From: an uncultured Collinsella sp.
Lineage (GTDB): Bacteria > Actinomycetota > Coriobacteriia > Coriobacteriales > Coriobacteriaceae
Length of the DNA: 6,496 nucleotides
Assembly (NCBI GenBank): GCA_902490245.1
Contig: CABUDB010000092.1
Coordinates: 1-6,496 of the forward strand
Reading direction: 5' to 3'
A program made the translations under genes and the position numbers. Each line of letters starts with the position of its first letter. Within the stretch, counting starts at the first letter, position 1. This document shows, in pieces, positions 1 through 5,591 of the stretch. Under the pieces are notes generated by a model, which was given only the letters and a program-made list of their open reading frames with translations, was not told the DNA's origin and did not search any database.

Positions 1-161
1 AACCGCTATACAGCCTTTAGGCAAACTGCGCTATCGAGCAGGGCAATTTCACTTACGAAGCAGCAGGTTAGGTCAATAACTACTACCTATGCCTCAGAAC
101 ATTCTAAAACTTAGAACAAACTTACCGACAAACATTTGCAACTGGACAGGAAGAAGCATCC
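1..161. other. Left-edge intergenic stretch
   Basis: No confident gene is visible here. Frame 1 is open from the window edge to a TAG at 112-114 (37 codons), so it could be the tail of an upstream + strand gene, but the translation resembles nothing I know. Frame 2 is open only to about 79. The stretch from about 60 to 140 is clearly AT-richer than the gene that follows, as expected for a promoter region, although I could not pick a convincing -35/-10 pair. It contains the inverted repeat at 102-116 and the ribosome site of the next gene (AGGAAG at about 147-152). Confidence 0.5.
102..116. promoter_or_regulatory. 15-nt inverted repeat, possible operator
   Basis: TTCTAA-AAC-TTAGAA is a perfect 6-bp dyad with a 3-nt centre, ending 45 nt before the start codon at 162. 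Its size and position fit a binding site for a dimeric regulator or part of a promoter. It has no GC-rich stem or T tract, so a terminator is unlikely. The regulatory role is inferred from position only. Confidence 0.35.
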
Positions 162-1079
162 ATGAAGAACGAAGACAACATTTATGAGGTATTCCTCAAC
201 ACGCTCGACGAAGACCTCCGTGGCATGTGCGAAAAGAACGTGAAGGCAGAGAAGCCGTTTCCGTATCCGTACTGCGGTGAGGAGAACGTTGAACGCCTCG
301 CTAAGGCGCTTGTTGGCGTACTGGAAAAGCATTCACCCGATATTCCCGGGCTGGTGCCCGAGCAGTATCGAGACGATGTGCACGAGGCTCGCGAGCTTTT
401 GGCCGCGGCGGCGCTCGCTTTGCTGTCGCTGTACTTTCCCCAGCGCGATAACTGTATGCGCTGCATGGCCATCTTAATTAGCCTGTTTCGGCACGGAAGC
501 AATCCGCGCTTTAAATCGAGCGGCGTGCTCATGTTTGAGCAGGTTTCGACAGGTATGAAGTACTCGTCCGAAAAAGGGGGACGCATTCCGTCTCGCTTTG
601 TGCGAAGCATCGACTACAAAAGACCCAGCGACCACGTGCATCGCGATGGATCGCATGGATTTACGGCGGACGAAGACGATGCCGTCATGTTTTTCGAACG
701 TTACCGCGTGATTCAGCAACGCGTATTCGATGCGAGTTCGCGTTTCAACTTCGAGCTATGTGTCAAACGCCCGTTTGAGGCGCTTTCGGACAATCGGCAG
801 AACTTTTATTACAGGGAGGAAAAGATGGAAACCGATTTGGCAACCAAGGTACAGAGGCTTCGGGACCGCTACACCCTCAACTACGCTCAGGCCAAGGGAT
901 ACGACCTGCTCGACAAGCTGATGATCGAGTCGTTGCTTGCGTATCTGCGCGACGGGACGGTCTCAACCGTGGCGCGCGAGAGCTATGTGGCGCAGGCCGA
1001 GCGACTGATTGACGGCGCGGTCAAGTTGCCATGCGCGACAAGCCCCAAGGAGGGCGAAGGCATCGGCCGTACTTCCTAG
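162..1079 (+). CDS. Unrecognised 305-residue protein paired with VirD4-like gene
   Basis: I do not recognise the family. The ATG at 162 follows an AGGAAG-type ribosome site. The product looks soluble. It has an acidic N-terminal part with YPYCGEENVE near 35-44, an Ala/Leu-rich helix near 75-92, a C-x-x-C pair at 98/101 (DNCMRCM), a basic aromatic middle (about 115-165), and a helical charged region with FFERYRVIQQRVFD at 177-190 and further helices at 222-285. The Ala/Leu stretch contains charged residues at its edge (HEARELL), so I read it as an amphipathic or buried helix and not a membrane segment. The stop lies 38 nt before the start of the VirD4/TraG-type ATPase, so the two are probably co-transcribed. 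A role as an accessory or substrate adaptor for that ATPase is a guess from position. The reading frame is intact, and codon use matches the next gene, so a real gene is likely. Confidence 0.8.
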   Translation: MKNEDNIYEVFLNTLDEDLRGMCEKNVKAEKPFPYPYCGEENVERLAKALVGVLEKHSPDIPGLVPEQYRDDVHEARELLAAAALALLSLYFPQRDNCMRCMAILISLFRHGSNPRFKSSGVLMFEQVSTGMKYSSEKGGRIPSRFVRSIDYKRPSDHVHRDGSHGFTADEDDAVMFFERYRVIQQRVFDASSRFNFELCVKRPFEALSDNRQNFYYREEKMETDLATKVQRLRDRYTLNYAQAKGYDLLDKLMIESLLAYLRDGTVSTVARESYVAQAERLIDGAVKLPCATSPKEGEGIGRTS

Positions 1080-1104
1080 CAACTACGCAGAACCATCGAC
1101 AAGA

Positions 1105-1120
1105 AAGGGGCCGTGACATG
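1105..1120 (+). promoter_or_regulatory. Ribosome site that decides the VirD4-like start
   Basis: AAAGGGG (about 1104-1110) sits 7 nt before the ATG at 1118. The frame is open further upstream to an ATG at 1031, which would overlap the previous gene by 49 nt, but that ATG has no purine-rich site in front of it. I therefore place the start at 1118. Confidence 0.6.
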
Positions 1121-2602
1121 TCGGTCATTAAGATGTACGGCTACGAGGCCGCACAGCAAACGGAGTATCAAGCCAAGAAGTGGGCGACCAAGGAGGAAAT
1201 GCAGGCGCTGTCGTCCGGCGATGAGCAGCGCGATGTGATCTTGGCGCACGGTGCCACGGTTGCTTTTTACGAGGGCGATAAGCACTGGGAGACGAGCGTG
1301 TCCAACAACGTGTTTGTCTTTGGCGGAACCGGCAGCGGCAAAACGGCGAGTTTCGTTTTGCCCAACCTGCTCAATCACCACGAATGCTGTTATGTGGTCA
1401 CAGACACCAAGGGTGAGCTGCTGCGCCGTACGGGGAAAGGCTTTGAAGAGGACGGCTACGAGGTAACGGTTCTCGATACTGTTAATCCCGAGCGGTCGGC
1501 CGGATACGACCCTCTGCGTTACGTGATGGATGTCGAGGATATCCCCACCACAGTGGCGGCAATCATGGAGGGGGTCGATCCTGATGGGCGCAGCTTTAGG
1601 AACGACCCGTTTTGGGACAACGCGAGCGATCTGCTGCTCCGAGCGATTATTGGAATCCTGTTCCTTTTGGAGTGCCTTGCCGGCACATTTGCGCCGGGTG
1701 GGGATCCCACGGCTCCGCGCCGCTACCTTAAGATGAACAACGTCTTTAAGCTGGCCGCGCTCATCAAGGTCACGGGAGATGGCGAGGGCCGATTTCCGTT
1801 GGACTACCTTGTGGGGCAGGTGGAGTCCAAGGAATTTCTTGGCAGGTATGAGTCGGCGAACGCGGACCTGTATGGCGTTGAGCAGTACCGCGATTTTCGC
1901 GGAGCAGCCGATAGGACGCTTAAGAGTATTCTGATCACACTCAATGCGACCATCTCGCGGCTTAAGACTCCCCAGCTCATGCGCGTCTATGAGAAAGATG
2001 AAATGCGTCTTGACCGTATCGACGAGGGCAAGCGCGTAATCGATCTTAAGGTGAGCGACAACGACTCGACCAATGCATGGCTTGCCAACGTTGCCCTTAA
2101 GCAGCTGTTTAACCTGGCCCAGCGCCGCGCCGACGCCAGCCCTAGTGGGCATTTGCAGCGCCGCGTGCAGTTTATTCTGGATGAGTTTCCCAACGTGGGC
2201 CGCATCCCCGATTTTGAGCGGAGTATTGCGACCGTGCGCAGCCGTGGCATGAGCTTTTTGATGTGCGCGCAGTCGTTGAGCCAGCTCGATGGTGTGTATG
2301 GCGAAACCACAGCTCATACCATCCTCGATAACTGCGACAGCTTGGTCTACATGGGCGGCGGCAGCAACATCGCGACGCAGAACTACATAAGCGAGCTGTG
2401 TGGCGAGTCGGTTTTGGGCACCAACTATGTGGGCGCCGAGCGCACTGCCGTCGATGTGCGCGGTTGCGTGATAACCCCGGGCGAGGTGGGGCTTATGCCG
2501 CGCGCCGATTGTCTGGTCAAAGTGACCGGCATGCGCCCCTTCCGTGCCAAGAAGTATTTTTGCGGTGATCATCCCAATGCGGCCAAGTGGCTGAGGGATT
2601 AG
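1118..2602 (+). CDS. VirD4/TraG-type coupling ATPase, soluble (no TM helices)
   Basis: This 494-residue protein belongs to the type IV coupling-protein family (VirD4/TraG, Gram-positive CD1115-type). Such proteins are hexameric ATPases that deliver relaxase-DNA or protein substrates to a conjugation or secretion channel. Visible landmarks are Walker A GGTGSGKT at 69-76, VVTDTKGELL at about 93-102, DPLRYV at 131-136 (family NPFRY-like), DPFWDNASDLLLRAI at 163-177, a Walker B segment FILDEFPNVGRIPDFE at 352-367, the RSRGMSFLMCAQSLSQL region (374-390, sensor-like Gln at 385), and NCDSLVYMGG at 405-414. Usual family members carry an N-terminal anchor of one or more membrane helices. Here the protein starts directly with the short KWATKEEMQ segment (21-29) that precedes the ATPase core, and no hydrophobic helix long enough for a membrane is seen. 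No relaxase, VirB4 or VirB6 gene lies nearby. The protein could serve a degenerate integrated element, work in trans with another element, or have a non-conjugative role. The family call is firm; the role is open. Confidence 0.9.
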   Translation: MSVIKMYGYEAAQQTEYQAKKWATKEEMQALSSGDEQRDVILAHGATVAFYEGDKHWETSVSNNVFVFGGTGSGKTASFVLPNLLNHHECCYVVTDTKGELLRRTGKGFEEDGYEVTVLDTVNPERSAGYDPLRYVMDVEDIPTTVAAIMEGVDPDGRSFRNDPFWDNASDLLLRAIIGILFLLECLAGTFAPGGDPTAPRRYLKMNNVFKLAALIKVTGDGEGRFPLDYLVGQVESKEFLGRYESANADLYGVEQYRDFRGAADRTLKSILITLNATISRLKTPQLMRVYEKDEMRLDRIDEGKRVIDLKVSDNDSTNAWLANVALKQLFNLAQRRADASPSGHLQRRVQFILDEFPNVGRIPDFERSIATVRSRGMSFLMCAQSLSQLDGVYGETTAHTILDNCDSLVYMGGGSNIATQNYISELCGESVLGTNYVGAERTAVDVRGCVITPGEVGLMPRADCLVKVTGMRPFRAKKYFCGDHPNAAKWLRD

Positions 2603-2637
2603 TCCTTGCGGCTTCGCGTGCTCCATCTTGCTTATTT

Positions 2638-2680
2638 GGCCGCATGGCTTCCATTAGCCGTAAACCGTGCGGCCCCGTTT
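2638..2680 (+). terminator. Bulged hairpin with short T tract after VirD4-like gene
   Basis: GGCCGC (2638-2643) pairs with GCGGCC (2669-2674). Inside, ATGGCT (2644-2649) pairs with AGCCGT (2656-2661) with one G-U pair and a 6-nt loop, leaving a one-sided 7-nt bulge. CCGTTTT follows at 2675-2681. The GC-rich stem plus short T run 36 nt past the stop fits a weak intrinsic terminator or a processing or attenuation hairpin ahead of clpP. The bulge and the four-T tract make full termination uncertain. Confidence 0.4.
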
Positions 2681-2716
2681 TGCCTCCTTACCGATTCCGT
2701 TTAGAAGGGAATTACC

Positions 2717-3319
2717 ATGTCCGTTATGTATCGTGAACCCAGCATCATCAAGAAGTCTAAGGACGGTCGCGTTGCCGCCGTAGATATGGCAAGCGAGCTG
2801 CTCAACAGTCGCGTGCTGCTGCTGGAGGGCGAGGTCAACGACCTAACCTGCAACGGCCTCATTAAGTCCATGCTGGTGCTGGAACATCAAAGCGCGGCCG
2901 AGCCCATCACCCTCATCATCAACAGCCCGGGCGGCAGCGTTACGGCGGGGCTGGCGCTCATCGACACCATGCAGTCGCTCGACTGCCCCGTGATCACGGT
3001 GGGCGAGGGCGTCGTGGCCTCGATGGCCGCGGTGATCCTGGCCTGCGGCGACCACCGCCAGGTGTACCGCCACACGCAGGTGCTCATCCACCAACTGATG
3101 GGCGGCACAGGCATGGCGCAGCAGACCGATATCGAGATTGTGGCCCAGCATACAGCGGCCATGCGCGCCGAGCTGGACGAGCTGCTGGCCGAGCATGGCA
3201 ACCTGAGCGCGCAGGAGTTCCACGAGCTCACCGAGCGCGACTGCTGGTGCAACGCCAAGCGCGCCCTGGAGCTGGGCCTGGTGGACGAGGTGATTGCTCC
3301 GAGTAAGAAGGCGCTCTAG
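2717..3319 (+). CDS. clpP: ClpP-family ATP-dependent protease proteolytic subunit (stand-alone paralogue)
   Basis: This 200-residue protein has the usual ClpP length. ClpP forms a tetradecameric serine-protease barrel in the cytoplasm that is fed by an AAA+ unfoldase (ClpX, ClpC or ClpA). The sequence shows INSPGGSVTAGLALIDTMQ at 68-86, nucleophile Ser102 in VVASMAA, His125 in LIHQLMGG and Asp175 in TERDCWC, so the Ser-His-Asp triad is complete. The C-terminal ALELGLVDEVI (183-193) is also typical. Two features are unusual. The canonical HQP-x-GG loop reads HQLMGG, with Leu in place of Pro, and Cys residues occur at 177 and 179 in a position often filled by F/M. The N-terminus (about 1-30) is divergent, and this region forms the axial pore in the family. 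The ATG at 2717 has AGAAGGGA 6 nt upstream. No clpX, clpC or tig gene is adjacent, so this is probably an extra paralogue beside a housekeeping clpP elsewhere. Its specific substrates cannot be read from the sequence. Confidence 0.92.
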   Translation: MSVMYREPSIIKKSKDGRVAAVDMASELLNSRVLLLEGEVNDLTCNGLIKSMLVLEHQSAAEPITLIINSPGGSVTAGLALIDTMQSLDCPVITVGEGVVASMAAVILACGDHRQVYRHTQVLIHQLMGGTGMAQQTDIEIVAQHTAAMRAELDELLAEHGNLSAQEFHELTERDCWCNAKRALELGLVDEVIAPSKKAL

Positions 3320-3321
3320 CG

Positions 3322-3333
3322 GGGCATATGCCC
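3322..3333. repeat. 12-nt perfect palindrome after clpP
   Basis: GGGCATATGCCC starts 2 nt after the clpP stop. With no loop and no T tract it is a poor terminator. It could be a small operator for the gene starting at 3394 or a chance palindrome. Confidence 0.3.
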
Positions 3334-3393
3334 TACAAGCACGTTAAACAGGGCGAATGAGCACGTAGTTGAACAGCCAGAAAGAGGTTGAAC

Positions 3394-4221
3394 ATGAGTA
3401 GGATTTGGGATGTCGACGGTATTGAGTGGGAAGATCTGCCCACCGTGAGCGACCTGCTGTGCGCTGCTGACACAAAGATCCTGGCACCCGAGGTTGCCCT
3501 GCGATACGGCGGCAAGCCGGATGACCGTGGCCGTGTCGATAACGAGCGCGACCTAAAGCGCGCCCGCCGCAAGATCAAAAAGCTGCGGAAGATAGATCCC
3601 GAGCCCAGCGACAAGATCGTCCTGTTGCCCAAGCATGTCATCAATCGTCGCAATGCGGACCACGGCTTTGGCTATTACGACGTAGAGCCGTGCGCTTTTA
3701 CGCGCGGTGGCGCGCAAAAGCTGGGAGAGGACGCGTGCGCTGAAGTGTATCCGTGGGACCTGTTCCTGCTCAACGAGGAGCCCACAAGCGTCGTTCTGGG
3801 CTATCGCGTATGGCTCGGCGGCGAATGGGACCTATGCGAACGTTATCGCTTTTTGGCTGTGGTGTGCGCCAGCGCGCTGCATCGCATCCGCGAGCAAAAG
3901 GAGCTGCGCAAGTGTCTCAAGAAGGACGATGCAGCCTGCGACATGGACGAGGACGAGGCGATCGAAGGTATTCGCCAAGACGTGCTGTATCCCGAGGAGG
4001 TAATCAACGCAAAGCTCGGCGGCTATTGGGATACGAGCCTGGGGCTCAATCTGCCCTGGAAGGACGAGCATTTCGAGACCTGCGTGCGAATTGACAGGGC
4101 AATCGATGACCTGTTTACCGAGGAAACGAAGCGCTGCGCTGCGGAGCTTGGGATGAAGCTCGAGCGCGGGTATGAGAAGCGCGGGGAAGTGCCGCTGTTT
4201 CAACCGTTCACCGACGAATGA
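3394..4221 (+). CDS. Unrecognised charged 275-residue protein
   Basis: I do not recognise the family. The ATG at 3394 has GAAAGAGG (3380-3387) 6 nt upstream. A TTG two codons earlier directly abuts that site and is therefore rejected. The product looks cytoplasmic with no signal peptide or membrane helix. Visible parts are an acidic start (IWDVDGIEWEDLPTVSD, 4-20), a strongly basic stretch at 51-67 (rich in K/R, ending KKLRK), a central Trp/Tyr-rich region with YPWDLFLLNEE at 119-129 and GYRVWLGGEWDLCERY at 136-151, a helical HRIREQKELRKCLKK segment at 163-177 followed by an acidic DMDEDEAIE run, and GGYWDTSLGLNLPWKDEHFE at 209-228. The basic stretch could bind nucleic acid, but no known domain is evident. 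It lies 74 nt after clpP in the same direction, so it may share that transcript. A substrate or adaptor for the protease is possible but unsupported beyond position. Confidence 0.78.
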   Translation: MSRIWDVDGIEWEDLPTVSDLLCAADTKILAPEVALRYGGKPDDRGRVDNERDLKRARRKIKKLRKIDPEPSDKIVLLPKHVINRRNADHGFGYYDVEPCAFTRGGAQKLGEDACAEVYPWDLFLLNEEPTSVVLGYRVWLGGEWDLCERYRFLAVVCASALHRIREQKELRKCLKKDDAACDMDEDEAIEGIRQDVLYPEEVINAKLGGYWDTSLGLNLPWKDEHFETCVRIDRAIDDLFTEETKRCAAELGMKLERGYEKRGEVPLFQPFTDE

Positions 4222-4223
4222 GG

Positions 4224-4254
4224 AAAGGCGGCGAGTGCTGTTCCCATCGCCTTT
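4224..4254. terminator. Hairpin between convergent genes, possible terminator
   Basis: AAAGGCG (4224-4230) and CGCCTTT (4248-4254) are perfect 7-nt inverted arms around a 17-nt loop, beginning 3 nt after the stop codon of the 3394-4221 gene. On the + strand the stem ends in three T and is then interrupted (GAAGG). On the - strand it ends in TTTCC. It may act weakly in both directions between the two convergent genes. Confidence 0.4.
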
Positions 4255-4281
4255 GAAGGCAGCGGCCGAATCGCACGGGGC

Positions 4282-4343
4282 CCTGCTGGGGTCGACGGAG
4301 CAGGCGTATGGGGTGGGGCGTCTCCGAGCCCAGTCCCCGTCGA
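4282..4343. repeat. Overlapping inverted repeats in the convergent gap
   Basis: CCTGCT (4282-4287) matches AGCAGG (4299-4304), and TCGACGG (4292-4298) matches CCGTCGA (4337-4343). The two pairings interleave, so the transcript from either side could form alternative stems or a pseudoknot-like fold. No T tract follows on the + strand. On the - strand this lies just past the stop of the membrane protein gene and might contribute to 3' end formation. Confidence 0.3.
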
Positions 4344-4371
4344 AATCACGCATGGGACGCGTGTCTACGGG

Positions 4372-5124
4372 CTATTTCACGGCGCCGCACCCGGGGCAGC
4401 GGTAGCCCGTGAGGACCTGCTTGGTCCCGGTCTCTACCTGACGCGTCTCCTGATGCGTAATCGCCTCATGGTGGATTGTCTTGTAGTCATCCACTACAGA
4501 ATAAGAACAGCCAGTATCAAACTGATAATTCATTGCTTCTATACCGTCATAGCAAATGTGGCCGTCCGAGAACAGGAAATGGCTACCGCTACGAACCTGT
4601 TCGTCCCACGCCTTCTGGTCGACAAGGGTATAGGTTTCGGTGGTGTATACCGGTTCAGTGCGGTACGGAGCCTGCCACTCATGCTCATGGTTGGGCTTAT
4701 TGGTGGAGCCGGAAGAGGGCTTTGAGTCCGACTTGGACGGCGAGGAGTCCGAGCCCGTCGACGGCTTCTCCGCATCGGCCCCCTTGTCCTCAGCCCTCGC
4801 GGTACCATCGGCCACGGCGTCCGCCTCCACCACCTTCTCCTTATCGGCGGCAGGTGCCTTGGAGGCGTTGTCGGCGGCCTTGTCCGCCACGTCCTTGCCG
4901 TCGTCTCCCGCGAGCGTGCCACCGGCTTCGGTGGCCTCGGGTTTGGGGGCGAAGGCGCCGGCCACCCATGCGCCGCCGAGCCCGAGCCCCGCGACGACGA
5001 GCGCGACTGCCGCGCCGATGGTGGCCTTTCGCTTCAGGGGCGTTGTGCTGCCGCCGCTTACAGTGGGAGCGAAACCGGGGTCCTGATCCCGCTCGTTCTG
5101 GTGTTTGTTGTTGCTTTCATCCAT
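4372..5124 (-). CDS. Membrane-anchored protein with extracytoplasmic His/Cys-rich (zinc-ribbon-like) domain
   Basis: This 250-residue protein has a short hydrophilic N-terminus (1-30), a KRK positive patch at 31-33 and one hydrophobic helix at about 35-59 (Ala/Val/Gly/Leu). A low-complexity Ala/Asp/Lys then Ser/Pro/Lys linker follows (60-145), and then a C-terminal domain. Positive charge before the helix predicts N-in, C-out, so the domain would sit outside the membrane. The domain begins HEHEW (146-150). It has repeated aromatic/Thr strands (YRTEPVYTTETYTLVDQ), an AWDE element (172-175), Cys191 and Cys206, a TIHHEAITHQE segment (216-226), and ends RCPGCGAVK (242-250), a C-x-x-C zinc-knuckle motif. 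I recall similar H-x-H-x-W...HHEA...C-x-x-CG modules in surface proteins of gut Actinobacteria and Firmicutes, and metal binding is the likely property. The ATG at 5122-5124 has only a weak GAGAAAG ribosome site. The gene is convergent with the 3394-4221 gene. The ligand and biological role are unknown. Confidence 0.82.
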   Translation of the reverse strand: MDESNNKHQNERDQDPGFAPTVSGGSTTPLKRKATIGAAVALVVAGLGLGGAWVAGAFAPKPEATEAGGTLAGDDGKDVADKAADNASKAPAADKEKVVEADAVADGTARAEDKGADAEKPSTGSDSSPSKSDSKPSSGSTNKPNHEHEWQAPYRTEPVYTTETYTLVDQKAWDEQVRSGSHFLFSDGHICYDGIEAMNYQFDTGCSYSVVDDYKTIHHEAITHQETRQVETGTKQVLTGYRCPGCGAVK

Positions 5125-5293
5125 GGCGCTGTCTTTCTCTAGTCCCCAATCGGATTCTAACCCATCGCCCGGACATTAAAATCTCGTCAATGCGGTCGAT
5201 CCGGATGCCAGCGCCAGTCACCTCCAGTGCTGAGGCTATGCGCTCCTTCTGCGTGGGTGCCTCTTGATGCTCACTAAGAAGCGCTCCGAATAG
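5117..5293 (-). pseudogene. Possible remnant of a reverse-strand gene
   Basis: This is an open - strand frame of 58 codons bounded upstream by an in-frame TGA (5294-5296) and ending at a TGA at 5117-5119. It has no usable start. The translation (EHQEAPTQKERIASALEV, then IRIDRIDEILMSGRW) looks more protein-like than random. Across that TGA the same frame stays open back to about 5607, for roughly 100 more codons. It overlaps the start and promoter of the 4372-5124 gene. This would fit a decayed gene or the scar of a replaced one. Other frames here are also poor in stops, so chance is a real alternative. Confidence 0.2.
5154..5159 (-). promoter_or_regulatory. Candidate -10 box for the membrane-anchored protein gene
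   Basis: Read on the - strand this is TAGAAT, one base off TATAAT. It would start transcription near 5147, about 23 nt before the ATG at 5124. The matching -35 is poor at 16-18 nt spacing. A better TTGACG lies further up, at 25 nt spacing, which is too far. This is a plausible but unproven promoter. Confidence 0.35.
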
Positions 5294-5346
5294 TCACCGC
5301 TTTTGAACATCGTGGTCATTGATGGTTGGGCGGGTAATCACGAGGG

Positions 5347-5364
5347 CCATGTCTCTGGACATGG
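5347..5364. repeat. Perfect hairpin with 4-nt loop
   Basis: CCATGTC-TCTG-GACATGG has a 7-bp perfect stem and a tetraloop. It could form a tight hairpin in DNA or RNA, or be a dimeric regulator site. No T tract follows, so it is not a standard terminator. Confidence 0.45.
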
Positions 5365-5405
5365 GGAATGTGAATCTGCTCCATTTCCGTCGAGAATTCG
5401 ATTTC

Positions 5406-5451
5406 CGCTTTGCAAAGCGCAACGCCTCGAGGCTTGGAGGCAAGCTCGAGC
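5406..5451. repeat. Three perfect palindromes in 46 nt
   Basis: CGCTTTGCAAAGCG (5406-5419, 14 nt), GCCTCGAGGC (5424-5433, 10 nt) and GCTCGAGC (5444-5451, 8 nt) follow each other with gaps of 4 and 10 nt. The last two share the core CTCGAG, with centres 19 nt apart. This clustering suggests protein-binding sites such as operator, replication or recombination sites, but no known consensus is matched. Confidence 0.45.
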
Positions 5452-5591
5452 GTGGGTATGTAAGACACGGGGCGCAATTGAACGAGGATTTGCTGAACGG
5501 GATGACCCAGTGAATGGTTGCCAGCAGTCCGATAAAAATCTGTCCACACGAAATGATAGAACATATCTGACTGGAATTTAGGGAGATTGCA

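Larger units (their letters stand above)
5125..5591. other. 467-nt gap between divergent genes
   Basis: I see no intact gene with a good start and ribosome site. Several frames on both strands are open for 60-100 codons, but they overlap each other and have no Shine-Dalgarno sequence or recognisable motif. The gap holds a candidate promoter for the - strand gene, a possible decayed frame (5117-5293) and a cluster of perfect palindromes (5347-5451). The last 80 nt are AT-rich and lead into the ribosome site of the 5592 gene. No convincing -35/-10 pair was found for that gene. Confidence 0.5.

Noticed and set aside
1031..1117. Upstream ATG at 1031 as the VirD4-like start, adding 29 residues
   Set aside because: It overlaps the previous gene by 49 nt, has no ribosome site, and the added residues are polar and basic with no membrane helix. 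The ATG at 1118 has a good site.
1076..2626. Very long reverse-strand open frame opposite the VirD4-like gene
   Set aside because: It is the antisense of a clearly coding frame with family motifs. Such shadows are common in GC-rich codon patterns, and its translation is His/Arg-rich without motifs.
3388..3393. TTG at 3388 as start of the 275-residue protein
   Set aside because: It directly abuts the AGAGG site with no spacing, whereas the ATG at 3394 is 6 nt away.
4476..5267. Long + strand open frame opposite the membrane-anchored protein gene
   Set aside because: The translation is Arg/Pro low complexity, as expected from the antisense of an Ala/Asp/Lys linker. The - strand frame has a membrane helix and C-x-x-C motif.
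5303..5581. 92-codon + strand frame in the gap before the two-helix protein
   Set aside because: It has no ribosome site and no recognisable motif, and it overlaps several other open frames of similar length, so it cannot be supported as a gene.
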